A stretch of DNA of 64,000 nucleotides, taken from Isoetes taiwanensis (taxonomy: Eukaryota > Streptophyta > Lycopodiopsida > Isoetales > Isoetaceae). This document shows, in pieces, positions 26,101 to 37,372 of this stretch. The notes under the pieces were generated by a model. It ran no database searches, was not told the DNA's origin, and was given only the letters and a program-made list of their open reading frames with translations. The stretch lies in contig JAJEKV010000114.1 in NCBI GenBank assembly GCA_021234155.1, forward strand, positions 1,565,654 through 1,629,653. The letters are read 5' to 3'. Position 1 is the first letter of the stretch. Each line of letters opens with the position of its first letter. A program made the position numbers and the translations under genes.

Positions 26101-27549
26101 CACTGTGACGCTCCCCGAATCCATACGATGCTCCCATCATATAAATACAGGAAATTCCCCTCCAATGGCGAATCCATCACCACGGAAAGGCCCTCCGTCT
26201 GACTCGGACCACTTGTGATGGCCAAGTGTCCGGGGGAAGGACACGGAGGTGTCATTCATCCCACGCCTTCTATGGGAATCCTATATAGCGGAAGCGTACA
26301 TACATGTTAGCACCTAGCAACAATACTAACAAATAATATACCACCACGAAGGGTGGCCCATCATCATCAATATAACTAACAACAGAATACTAACATAACA
26401 AAGGAAATACACCATACCTAAGGGCTCTACCCCAGGCTCAGACTCCATGGGGGTGACTAACGGTCAGGGCCTCAAGATAACAGCAGACAGAGGTATAACA
26501 TGGCGTTGGTTGGCATAAGACAATGGCTAGGGTTGTCCATTCCATCCTCCCCTCCAGTGCACACTTTGCAGATAGGCTGAATCATGCTATGATATGCTTC
26601 TAGCCCTCCGGAGACGCAATCCCAAGGAATCACCCTTCGGGACTACTCCGGGTTACATCTCCCGGGTCCGACGAGGCAGGTCAGAGAGGCATCTCCTCCC
26701 CGAGTATGATGGATCCCTGGGTGTGTTAGAGAACACGTGCCGCATCAGCGACTCCCGCATCCGTACCCGACTTACTCCCCTAAATCTAAAGGTCAGCTCA
26801 CCAACCCATTCGAGCCCAGGACGGCCATATAGGCTCCCGCCCTCCGGCCCAGAGAGTGTCAGACCCATACCCAGCCCACACACGGTGACCGGCTATAAGT
26901 CTAGCACACTGTAGGAGTCCCGTAGCCGCGCTAGGCAAGACCCCACCCCTGATTCACCTTCATACTCGTTGTCTTGTGCTGAACCACATCATAGCATCCA
27001 CAGCCAGGTAGGCTCTTGTGCACAGGCCGCATATACTGGGTTTTAAGGGTTCTATCTAGCAACATCTCTACTTCTAGATAGCCTTTAGGTCTCTACCCCC
27101 CCTTTACCCATACAACACAGGAGGAACAGAAAGAAAGCTATCCTTATACATCCATCCATCCATAGCTTCGAATAGAACATAAAATAGAGATTAACCATAC
27201 ATCTATTCATACAAGGGTTAATCCTAGCTACCTTCTGAGCATACAAGGGTTAGTCCTATGACTATCTAAGAATCCAAGCTATCTACGTACTAACCGGGAT
27301 CATAGCTAGGTCCACTATCGCTCGGGTGCTCCATCCTTCCGGCTAGAACAGGGTGGAACAACAGCTCCTCCTCCACCAACCTCCCCCAATTCGAATTGGG
27401 GCAAATGGGGGTACAAAACCCCAATTTGGGTCCCAAGTTAGTAACTCTCCCTTGCCCAATCGATTTGGGCCAGGTGGCAACTCTGACATAGAAAACATAT
27501 TGAAGAAGAGAAGGAATAAAGGACCCTTATTCCTTCTAGTGGCGTGACG
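26101..27549 (+). mobile_element. Probable solo LTR or LTR fragment; first 606 bp repeated at 45991
   Basis: Starts CACTGTGACGCTCCCC, and TGTGACGC is a common start for plant LTRs. The first 606 bp (to 26706) match 45991-46596 almost base for base. The sequence continues to about 27549, where GGCGTGACG might mark the end, giving about 1.45 kb. TATAAATACAGG near 26139 and TATATAGCGG near 26282 are TATA-like. No gag or pol is next to it. Its end and target duplication are not proven. Confidence 0.6.
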
Positions 27550-28280
27550 TTAAAATACTATCTATCTATCTATTAATGATATTTAGCAATCTGGATAGGA
27601 AGGTTATTACCTAACATGAAAGGTGGTCTTTGCTAACATGCAAAGATAGACTTGCGGCTTGAAAGGAAGCAAGAGCTGAAAAACTCTTTAAAGATTTGGT
27701 GCATGGCTTAGGGAAGAAGACTTCCATGTCCTAGGACAACATGTTGAATTGAGTTCACCAAGGACCTTTTTAATAGAAGAGGCCTATCTTGAGAGGTCTT
27801 TGGGTGGTAAGGTCCTCTGGGATATTCACATAACCCCTTGGAATATGTAAGTTCATTTGCGGAACTTAAGGACGTTTAGGCACTAAAATAATGGTTGGGA
27901 ATACTTTGCCCAGACCATATCTAGATATCCTAGAAGGAGGTGACTAGTCAACAATGGTTGGATGCCATTGGAACCTGATTGCAAATTAAACGGGAGTGTT
28001 GCAGCACTCCCGTTTCAAAGATTCCCTTGAAAAAAACAGCCTGCTCTAGAAAATGACACTTTTTTCCTTCTAATTGGGAATTCCAATAGGCTTAATTTTT
28101 TTTACCTCCTTTTTGGCCCCTTAGTGCAAAAGAACTTGGATTTTGCCAAAACCAGCACTTGAAAAGGGAAGAATTTAGACATGCTTTTGTATTCTCAAAA
28201 AGTACTTTCTTGAAAACACCAGAATGTAGTGAATAAAATAATTATCTTCTTTTTTATTTTCGTAAGGTGTTGGGTTCCGT
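27550..28280. other. Non-coding DNA with a hairpin
   Basis: A short TATC repeat lies near 27560. No gene is seen. A strong hairpin at 27988-28015 is listed separately. Confidence 0.45.
27988..28015. repeat. Perfect 11-bp stem hairpin
   Basis: AAACGGGAGTG and CACTCCCGTTT are perfect inverted copies around the 6-base loop TTGCAG. It is not followed by a T-run or CTAG, so it is not obviously a terminator or Helitron end. Confidence 0.8.
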
Positions 28281-28284
28281 GCCA

Positions 28285-28324
28285 AAGGGAACGCCGCATC
28301 TTACGCCGCATGCGGCGTTCCCTT
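28285..28324. repeat. Perfect 15-bp stem hairpin, GC-rich
   Basis: AAGGGAACGCCGCAT (28285-28299) pairs with ATGCGGCGTTCCCTT (28310-28324) around a 10-base loop that itself repeats GCCGC. It may be the tip of an inverted-repeat element or an expressed hairpin. Confidence 0.8.
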
Positions 28325-30980
28325 CAGCTTTGCATCCCCCCTTGCGGGACGCAGGCTGGCGAAATTGAATGCCCAGATCTCGAAGAAGGCAGGCGCCAGA
28401 ATTGAATGTTACAGAATGGCAAATTTGAATTGCCTAAGGCCTATACAAAATTGCTCCTTCGACTCTTCTTGGCGCCTCACTCTCATTTCCGGAACCTCAG
28501 CTCTCATTTCTGCCTCAGCTCTCATTTCCGGCAAAGGTGAGCTATTCTTCCATTTCGTTTCCTTTTCTTCCATGCTTTCCATGCGGTTCGAGTTGTTGCC
28601 ATGCTTACAAGTCGGATTCGTGAACGTGAACTATTCTTCCATTTTCTTTCAGGATTTAGTTCACGGTTTGGAGTTCATTGTGTTTCTTCTGGAGCCAGTT
28701 CATTGTCTTTCTTCTTTTTCTTCTTCACGGTAAGAATGAAGGTTGGGTTTCGGATTTCTGCTGCTTCGGATTTCTACTGCTTGGGTTTCGGATTTTTGCT
28801 GCTTGGATTTCTGCTGCTTGGGTTTGATTTCAGCCTTTAAGGAGCATTGATTTGAAATGACTAATACTTGCATTGTTTTGCAGAAGGGTGAAGCCAATAG
28901 ACGGCCGGAAGACCTTCATCTGCAGAAGAGGTTTACTTCATCTCATCTCTACTTATGGCTTTCAGCAATTTAGATGATGTAATTTTGACAGGAACATGGA
29001 CACTAGAAGTAGATATGGCGGCAAGCTAGCTGGTTTTTTGTGGATATTTTTCTACTCATAAGCATCATTAAGGGAAGATAAGAACTGAAAAGCTTCAATA
29101 GTGCATACCGCTGCTAATGAAGAATAAGTATGCTGGTCTGTTGCTTTTGAGCTTGGTAAAAATAGTATTGAAGATCATTGTGTTTCTCCTTTCATCGTTT
29201 CTTCCACATGCAGTGAGAACAAAGGCATGCCATCTAACCTTGGAGCAGCTACTTTTGCCATTGATCTAGCCACATTGCAAACTAGCATAGTCTTCCTGCC
29301 AAACTGCTTAGACTAATCTAGAAGCACACACACTCTACCAAACGCAGTATTTTCATATCCAAAATAACATTCATATTCTCCTGACCTGATAAGATGGCAC
29401 TTACATATTTGTTGCTTCCTGCAAATTCAGTGTGGGAAAGGGTAGAAAGAATCAGTTTAGTTTAAGTGCCGTCCTTTCCTTTGGCTGATCCAAATGTTTT
29501 GGCCTTCTATAAAGCTGGTCCATTTGCAAATTTTTCATGTCTGTCCTTATTTAGAAATGTGGCTGCAGTATAATACGAAGGGGATATAAGCCCAAGATTA
29601 TCACGCCTAGGCTGTCAAAATAGGTGACAATTTATCTTCCAAGGTTAGGCATGTAAAAGATAAATAGAACCAACTATCCACCGTAATTTTTGACAGTACC
29701 TTCTTGGCTTCCCAAACCCGAGAATGCCTCTCCAGATCCCATAAGCTCATTTCAACCTTTATTCTGCAAAATGGCCAATATACTTGAGCAATTTAAGACA
29801 CAATTCAAGCAAACAGCTTCTAAGAATTACACTTTGACCTCTTTGGACTGGCAACCAAATTGATAACTGTTTATCGGGTTACATATAGACAAGACGGTTG
29901 TTAATTTGCCTCTTCAGCAGGATCCAGGTTGATTTTATTCATTTTGTCAGTAGTTCTTACATGTACAAATGGCTTTCTATTCTCTATACCAAGGCACGCA
30001 TTTGACCTAATGTTTTAACAGTCAATGAACATCACATGTCAAAAATGTTAACGTGTTCCCATTTATCCTGGCCCAACTAGCTATATTTTTATCCGCTGGT
30101 GTCCTCATAGGTGTGCGTGGAAGAAACAACGTCAAGCAGAAAGTAGTTTAGAATATATACCTCCCAAATGCTGCATATCTTCCAGACTCATCTACTTTCA
30201 GACATGAGACGCTCCCAGAGTTGCAAATCCTCCATATAGATGAGTCGAATGTATTGCCTATAGAAGATTCGTGCAAGTGATACGTTCATCCTTAATTTAT
30301 TGTTTCAGATCCAATGTAATTCTGCAGATGAACAGTATGCTTAGAATAATCTAGAAGCACAAGCACTCTGCCAAACTGCTTAGACTAATCTAGAAGCACA
30401 CGCACTCTGCCAAACTATCTGGCCAATCCACATTGCATTTTCTGCTCTGACAAGTCCTTTGTCTAAACTACCAAGATGCAGAAGTCTGTTCCTAAATCAG
30501 ATGCCCCAGCATATACTCAAAAAAAGATATATCTGTACATCAATTCAAGGGCAAGGATTACAGCCTGTGCATGTGCAAACAGGCTGATGCCAAGAGCCTC
30601 TAAGGTCTGTGCCAAGATGCAAACAGTCTGTGCCTATAAGGTAATTCTTCCATTCTGCTCTTGCTCTTTGGACCATGATAGACATCTTGGGACACTCAAG
30701 AGTCAATTTCTTATTAATATTGATTCCTTGGAATATGCATTGAAGAGATAGGCCACGCAGAAATAGCCTGATGGCAGATCACAGAACCCTGGCATGCATA
30801 TGCTCATGTATCATTGAATCCTTCTGCAGTAGCTATAGTTCATAGCTCTAATTGGCATGAGATACAACAATTACATAGCGGTAATCACTGTATAGCGGCA
30901 GAAACCTTCCATTTTATGTGTTAAAGTGTTCCATGTTCCTCTCATGTTCACTTATTTTCATGTTTTTCCGATTTCTTTAC
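28325..30980. repeat. Non-coding region with minisatellites
   Basis: Short motifs repeat: CTCA(G)CTCTCATTT near 28469-28530; TTCGGATTTCTGCTGCTT with variants about five times near 28748-28830; and TTAGA(C/A)TAATCTAGAAGCACA...CACTCT(G/A)CCAAAC near 29309, 30340 and 30381. No supported gene is seen; the open frame at 30476-30751 has no recognised motif. Confidence 0.55.
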
Positions 30981-30990
30981 CCATTTTCAG

Positions 30991-31274
30991 CATCAAGCAA
31001 TCGTTTCTCATCTTGCAGAATATATTTCTCGATTAGACAATCAACTAGGTATGCATTTGGTTTCCCTATATGCCAATCTTTTAACAATATGTAATCAAAG
31101 GCAAGTTATTTGTTAAATTATCATTCTTATCTTCAATTTCCATACTTTCATCATTTACAAAAACTCACAAAATGTTTTGAAGCCTACAAATTTTGATCAG
31201 ATCTATTGATTTGCATTAGGTGTCGTAACCAAGGAAGGCATCCGTTCAGCTGGTGATTCGGTTTCTTTTGCAAG
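30991..31274 (+). other. Two exon-like blocks of an unidentified gene
   Basis: Block 1 (30991-31048), after TTTTCAG, reads HQAIVSHLAEYISRLDNQL and ends with one base before GTATGC. Block 2 (31220-31274), after TTGCATTAG, restores the codon and reads GVVTKEGIRSAGDSVSFA before a GT. Phase agreement across the 171-bp intron and protein-like text support real exons. I do not recognise the protein. Neither the preceding nor the following exons are certain, so this may be a captured or decayed fragment. Confidence 0.4.
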
Positions 31275-31496
31275 GTTAGTTTTCATGATTTTTTTATTTA
31301 TTTATTGTTTTATGTTGGAAAGGGTAGATCTGTAAGGGTTTAGATTTCCATATTGAGTCGAAAGGTTGCTTTTTTTTTCTCATATAAATAAATTCAGCTT
31401 AAACTTGCCTTCAAGTTCTCCTCTACTATACACACGTGTCCATGCCAGTCCTTGCCTAAACTTGCTCTAATTTATTTTTCTATTGTCATGTAGATG

Positions 31497-31813
31497 GTGC
31501 AAATTTTGGTGCCATGGTATGCTTTTGGCAGCCATGTTGCCGAATGGTTGATCTTAAGGAGGTGCATGTTAGTCGCATCTCCTTCGGCCGTCCAAAGCCT
31601 TGGGGGTCGTGGTATGAGTGGCGACCTTGGAGGCCATGTCCAAAGTGTGTAGATGAGTTGATAAGTGTTGACATCGAGGATCTTATTGTGAAGCTCGAGA
31701 AATTCTATAGCCAAAGCACTTTTGTCGAAGTGAGGGAGGTCAAAGAGGTCATTGATGACATGTTGTTTGTGCTGAAGAATGGGGAAGATGGTTGGGAGAA
31801 TAATATGGGTTGA
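31497..31813 (+). CDS. Hypothetical ORF, about 99-105 aa, unrecognised
   Basis: An open frame follows CATGTAG and reads from DGANFGAMVCFWQPCCRMVD to ENNMG with a stop at 31813. It contains a WGSWYEWRPWRPCPKC patch and an acidic helical end. It could be the last exon of the gene whose blocks lie at 30991-31274, but no recognised domain supports this. The minus strand is also open over part of it. Confidence 0.3.
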
Positions 31814-32267
31814 GAGTATAGTGAAGTGCAGGTCTTGGTTTATGTAGATAGGCCTTTTGAAAATGCTGTTGTAGCACTTTTTTTATGATAGAAGAGCATT
31901 GCCTTTACAATAATCTTTTTTTGTACTTCATGATTTTTTGTACTTCATGAAAGTTATAAGGTACATTCCTTATGTACCTTTTTGATGTAATCCTATAACA
32001 TGGTCAATGGATAAAAAAGCTTATGTATTTATTATAGTCTCCTCATTTATATTTTTTTTCCTTTACTTGAACTTCAAGATTTCCTCTTTTTGGCACATTG
32101 TTAGTACATGATACTCAAAGTACATAGCATTGTGTTCATTAAGGTGAAGACAAATAGTTTCCCTGTTTGATAGGGTTTAGGATTAGGTCGTTTATGACAC
32201 TCCTAGGTTGTAAGTTTAGTTTCATGGTGGCATGGGCACGTGGTATATTTGAGGTCCTTCCCTACCT

Positions 32268-33062
32268 ATAGAACTTACGTTCATCAATCTCTAAGATTCT
32301 TTTAGGGATGTAAGTGTGGAATTTTTTTTTTTTGTTGAAGGCAAGATTTTTATTAATAATAAAGTAATGGTACAAGACCTTATTTAGGCCCCACAAAGGC
32401 CAAATAGGAAGAATTGTAACAGAAATGACTCTAGTAGCCAGATGTCTAAGTGATAAGCTCATATTGTCGCCAAGCCAGCGCATCTACCATTGAATGATGC
32501 CCTTGTACTTTGATCCGCACTTCCTCAACCTCTTCTTCATCAAGCAAGAGGGTATGAGCCTCCTTTTTAAACCGCCTTTACTAAGTAGGCATGGCCTTCT
32601 TCCCATCTCACGAGAGTACTACGGAGGCAATGACAATCGCCGGGTGAAGCAACAAATATTTCCCCGAGACCTTAAGAAGCACAACCCAAGAATATACCGA
32701 AAAATAAGATATGCTCAACCAAGAATGCTCCAAATTGAGAGAATTCTGAAAATCAACCATCTTCTTCCACTAGAGTACTATAGCTGCTAAAAATCCTTTC
32801 CAAAGTGTACTGCTACCATGAAGTCTAGACCAAAGAGTATTAGGCGTATCATACAAATGCACCAAGAAAGCTAGCCATCCTCTTCCCGCTAGTGGAATAC
32901 TATAGGTGTTCATTCAGAAGCACTTCCACCTAGAGCTCCCTGCAACCTTGCTCCTGCAACGCCTCAACCTCTTCTTCAAACCAGAAGTACTATAGGCCAT
33001 GCTCTCCCTTTCCGTGGAATTTACGTTCATCAATCTCTAAGATTCTTTTAGGGATGTAAGTT
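32268..33062 (+). repeat. Direct repeat pair about 750 bp apart
   Basis: ACGTTCATCAATCTCTAAGA, then TTCTTTTAGGGATGTAAGT, occurs near 32277-32315 and again near 33025-33063. The space between is non-coding. A helicase-bearing Helitron remnant follows, so these may belong to its 5' part or to an insertion. Confidence 0.6.
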
Positions 33063-33080
33063 TGCGCGCTTATTTGACCC

Positions 33081-33485
33081 TTGGCTACCTTTCCAAATGC
33101 CCCATTGGTATCCATAACCTCATCTTTATGTTCAGGGTATGGTGACATCAAAAACCATGAGTCCCGAACTTCTAAAGATGGCAAGGCTACAAATGTTACA
33201 CCCAACAAGAATCAAAGTCGGCTAGGAAGAGGCGCCCCGTCCGTAAGCGAATTTAACATGGAGAGCACGGCACGCGTAAATGGGGGAGACATGGTTGTGG
33301 ATGACCACATGTGCGAGGGAGTTGGACCTACATATGGAAGTATTGTTAGAAACTTGCAACGTGAGCTGAATGAGTGTATATCGATCAATGCATCAACAAG
33401 TGTGGATGTTGTGACTTCGCTTGCAAGTGAAATTGTTGATGATGAGTGCGTTGAGGGTCTTCCAAAGATGGTCCACTATGCATAG
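33081..33485 (+). CDS. Hypothetical ORF upstream of the Helitron helicase remnant
   Basis: A 134-codon open frame with no recognised domain, hydrophilic and acidic, just before the Helitron replication-initiator remnant. Its place suggests it was the N-terminal part of the Helitron protein or part of its internal region. I infer no function. Confidence 0.3.
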   Translation: MATFPNAPLVSITSSLCSGYGDIKNHESRTSKDGKATNVTPNKNQSRLGRGAPSVSEFNMESTARVNGGDMVVDDHMCEGVGPTYGSIVRNLQRELNECISINASTSVDVVTSLASEIVDDECVEGLPKMVHYA

Positions 33486-33499
33486 CAGTCCTCCTCCTA

Positions 33500-36380
33500 A
33501 GCTTGCTCAAACCCCGTGCTATACGGCAAAATCCGCCTTATCAAACACCTAAGGAATTGGAGACTAGATTGAGAAAAGCAATCGCCGAGCCCAAGACGCA
33601 TGGCCAAGGCTAAAGCATTAGCCGCAGAATTTGAGAATGTCACCTTAATGCCTAGAAGCACAACAATGGATTCATGTTTGACACACCGAGTGGGAATGTG
33701 TCCGATGGTGGTAACCTTGGCCCGGGGTTGGGAGAGTGTTCCGGACTTGGGGACGAGTGCAGCCACCATTCCCCGGTGGAGAGCTTTTGAGTATTGTTCC
33801 GCAGGGTGATGCGCTGGAAGCGGTATTGCATCGAATTCACGCTGCAAGTGTGTCTACCAAGAACCAGCAAAGCATTGGTGCACGGTTAGCATGAGAAGGA
33901 AGAACCCGAGGCATGCAGAGGCATTCCATGATGATGATGGAGATGCACCACCAACCGAGCCAATAATACGGAAAGGGTTGGATTTTGGAAAATAGCTTGG
34001 ACCGATGCAACTCCTCAATATTGCGATGCGAAGGATGAGCAAGAAATGCAAAGACTGTGGGCGCTTTTGCTTTGGAAGGATGAACTTGATACATTGTGTT
34101 GTTCAAATGGGAAGGTTGCATTGCCACATTTCCGACTCCCCTCCAGCTCATGGACCTATACACACGGAGGGATGAGATTGGGAAGGACTTCCGATCTGGT
34201 ATTAGAAAATATAACAATGCTCTTGCATTTGCCTCATTGGCTGTCAAACTCGATGCCTCCTTGGCAAACTCCATTGGAGGTGTGTACACTTTCAGAGTAA
34301 ACGGTCGCATGTGTCACATGATGGGAACTTTGTTACCCGATAGGCAACGACATCAGTCCGTTTTTGCACAAATTTATATCATGGACGGGATGAGTTGCAG
34401 CTAGATCGGCGCATCATCATTCAAAGTGGTGGTACGCGACGCGATACAATGGCATGCCTTCAACGCATGATGGCAGATGTAAATCCTTTGTTCGATCTTC
34501 CTCTCACCGAGGTAATGCGAGCAAATCCACCGCTGATATGCCTTCGATTCGTAATGGGTCAATCGCTACGAGAAGCATCATCTTGGGGTATGCCGCCAAT
34601 TGCGACAATTATTTGTTTCGATTCTACTGAATGTAACCCATTGTATCCAAATTGATATTTGGAAGGAGTTGAATATTGGATGGTTGAAGATTTTCTAGAC
34701 CAAACCGCGATGATGCTTATTCCGGTAAAAGTCGGCTTGAGTCAAGATGCTATTGATATGGGACTAATGGATGTGGAGGATCACATGCAATCACCGGAAG
34801 GAGCCCGGCGTAAATGGGCTTCAACTTACCGTAAACCGTATAGACATCCACACTATTCCGTGAGAAAATGTTCTATGTGAGTATGGATAAAGTCATATCC
34901 GATTCCGAGAAGTTGAACATTGATCAACGAGAAGTTTATGACGTTGTTCTCAATCATGTGATCGATAAGACTGATGGTGGAGTATTCTTTGTGAATGGCC
35001 CTGGGGGAACTGGAAAAACATATCTATATAACACTCTCCTAGGATATGTGCGCAGCAAGGGGTTGGATTGCTCTAGCAGCTTGCATCTTCCGGCATTAAG
35101 GCCTGTAAGTATTGCAAGGTGGAAGAACGGCTCATTCACGCTTTTAAAATACCCATAGGGGCACACGAATCATCTACCTGCAACATTCCAAGGCAAGCCG
35201 AATTGGCAAGACTCATTCGAGCATGCCGGTTGATCGTATGGGATGAGGCACCAATGATGCACAAGTGGATATTTGAGGCAGTGGATAGGACACTAAGAGA
35301 TGTGATGGGCAATGAGCAGACACCATTTGGTGGGATTCCAGTGCTATTGGGAGGGGATTTTCGACAAATACTACCAGTGGTTCCTAAAGGTTCACGTGCA
35401 CAAATTGTAGAAGCTTCTAAAGCCGCTCAGATCTCCTCGATAGTGTGAGAGAGTACAAACCGACAATCAACATGCGTGTCATGAATGCATTGGTTTGGAT
35501 GCTTTGAACAACAAGCATTTGCCGACTATTTATTACGATAGGGATGGGCGAGAACCAACCTTCCCGAGAAGGGGGTCGATATGGTGCATTTGCCACAGAT
35601 ATGTGTCTTGGGTCTGATGATGTGGATGATTTAATTCAAGACATATTTCCCGATATCCAACAAAACCGAAAGAGGTCATTTTTGGACACACCGCGGCTAT
35701 ACTATCACCTTTGAACCATTATGTGGATGAGATCAATAGGAAGGTGGCGTCACTTATCCCCTCGAGAGACGACACTACATCACTTCAGCCGATCAATCAT
35801 AGACATAGACGGTCAAGAAAGCGTGTCTATACCCCATTGAGTTTCTAAATGCACAAACCCAAGTGGTGTAATCGCCCCAACGAAGCAAATCTGGCGGTGG
35901 GAATGATTGTCATGTTGTTGAGGTCTACGCCATTCAAGAAGGGCCCGCGCAATGGAACACGATTGATTATAATGAAAGCTAGGAAGATCGCGTCATTGAG
36001 GCTCTAGATAGTAACCGAACCCATGTTGGTAACACGGTTCTTCTATCTCTCGATTCCAATTGTGCCTAACGATTCAGATTGCCCTTTCAGTTTGAAAGGG
36101 TTCAATTCCCTTTGCGCCAGCCTTTGCCATGACGATAAAACAAGTCTCGTGGCCGCATAATGCATAAGGTGGGCTTATATCTTCCAAAGCCTATCTTTAC
36201 TCATGGACAATTATATGTGGCATTCTCAAGGGTACAAAACCGACAAGGAATTCGGTCGCTATCAAGGACCCACCATCCATGCCTCAAGAAGATGCCAATT
36301 CAAGGTTTACGAGGAATGTCGCTTATACAGATGCTTTGTGATGGAGGTAAGTGTCATGTCTTCGACTAAAGCATATAGTG
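33500..36380 (+). pseudogene. Helitron Rep/helicase pseudogene, endonuclease part missing
   Basis: The N-terminal Helitron domain is seen near 34130-34400: DLYTRRDEIGKDFRSGIRKY, NNALAFASLAVKLD, RVNGRMCHMMGTLLPD and FAQIYIMDG. The Pif1-type helicase follows: GVFFVNGPGGTGKTYLYNTL (Walker A at 34997-35020), LIVWDEAPM (Walker B near 35240), FGGIPVLLGGDFRQILPVVP and, at 36199-36240, the closing THGQLYVAFSRV motif. Frames change several times and the motif after Walker A is garbled. The rolling-circle nuclease segment with its HxH and two-Tyr motifs is not found between 34490 and 34860, so that part seems deleted. In living Helitrons this protein nicks and unwinds DNA for rolling-circle transposition. 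Confidence 0.8.
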
Positions 36381-37320
36381 CATGTATATATGTGTTTCTT
36401 CTCAAAGACTCTCATGTTTCTTTTGGCACTTATTGACCTTCAGATTTGTGCAGATGATGAAGCCCTACACACCCTTCGTACTCCTGAACTTGGAAATCCT
36501 AAGCCAAGGGCTTATAGTTCACGGCATCGAGGGATGGTGAGTGTAAGATTTGTTAGTTCTAACAATAACAATTGCTCATATGCTTCTTAGTCGGTTATTT
36601 TATCACCTTAACTAAGGAGTTTATCAATGCATTTCTTTTATCTTACTTTGGAATGATATCTTATTATTGTAGGGAGTTATGCGGTTGTTGATAACACCCG
36701 CATGCGTGTTGTCGTCATTTAGAGTCCAAAAAGTTCCCACGTAAGTATACATGCAAGGGAACTTGCTTCAGTCGAGGCATCACACACATTGGCGCTTTGA
36801 TGGGAGACGGTTCAAGGCCCGCATCGATCCCACATGATGCAGCTTGGTGACTATGAGCTTCCCGAAGTTTCTAACCAAGTATAATATTGTTGTTGGTAGA
36901 CCTGGAAGTCATGCGCGGTGGGACATGATCTCGAGCATGTTTACACATTCATGTTCGCCACCATAGGTACTGGGCGGAGGAGTTTCTATACCTATCGCCT
37001 TCGCAAATGAGCTTCATATTGAGCCAACAGACGTCCCTAGAGTTGTTTGGGACAGGTTCTTCATGATGTGGATCCATTGAGCCGACGGACATAACCTCTA
37101 TTTGCACCAAAAATGTTTTGTGTTTGTATTTATTTTTGTTCATGAACTTCATATTATGTGTACACTTTAATGGTAAAGTTTGTTTCCTTTCAATATGTGT
37201 CTATTGCACCTAAACGTATATTGCCCGGTGCATTAAGACGTCGTTACGACGACAATGACTAATGCACATAAATGCCAACACACGCCCAGATTAATGCCGA
37301 AGAGATCGCCGCACACGTTT
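36381..37320. other. 3' flank of the Helitron helicase remnant, no gene recognised
   Basis: No coding content beyond scraps is seen. The block probably belongs to the same decayed element. Confidence 0.4.
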
Positions 37321-37372
37321 CTAGTCTATCTATCTATATATATATAATAATAAAGCCGTTTTAGGATAGTTT
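37321..37372 (+). mobile_element. Possible Helitron 5' end
   Basis: TCTATCTATCTATATATATA, then ATAATAATAAAGC, resembles the TC-starting, AT-rich 5' ends of plant Helitrons (TC followed by TATA-like runs and TTAAAGC). It directly follows CTAG, which could be a Helitron 3' border. No adjoining hairpin is seen, so either reading is weak. Confidence 0.3.

Noticed and set aside
27988-28015. Transcription terminator or Helitron end
   Set aside because: The hairpin has no T-run and no CTRR after it.
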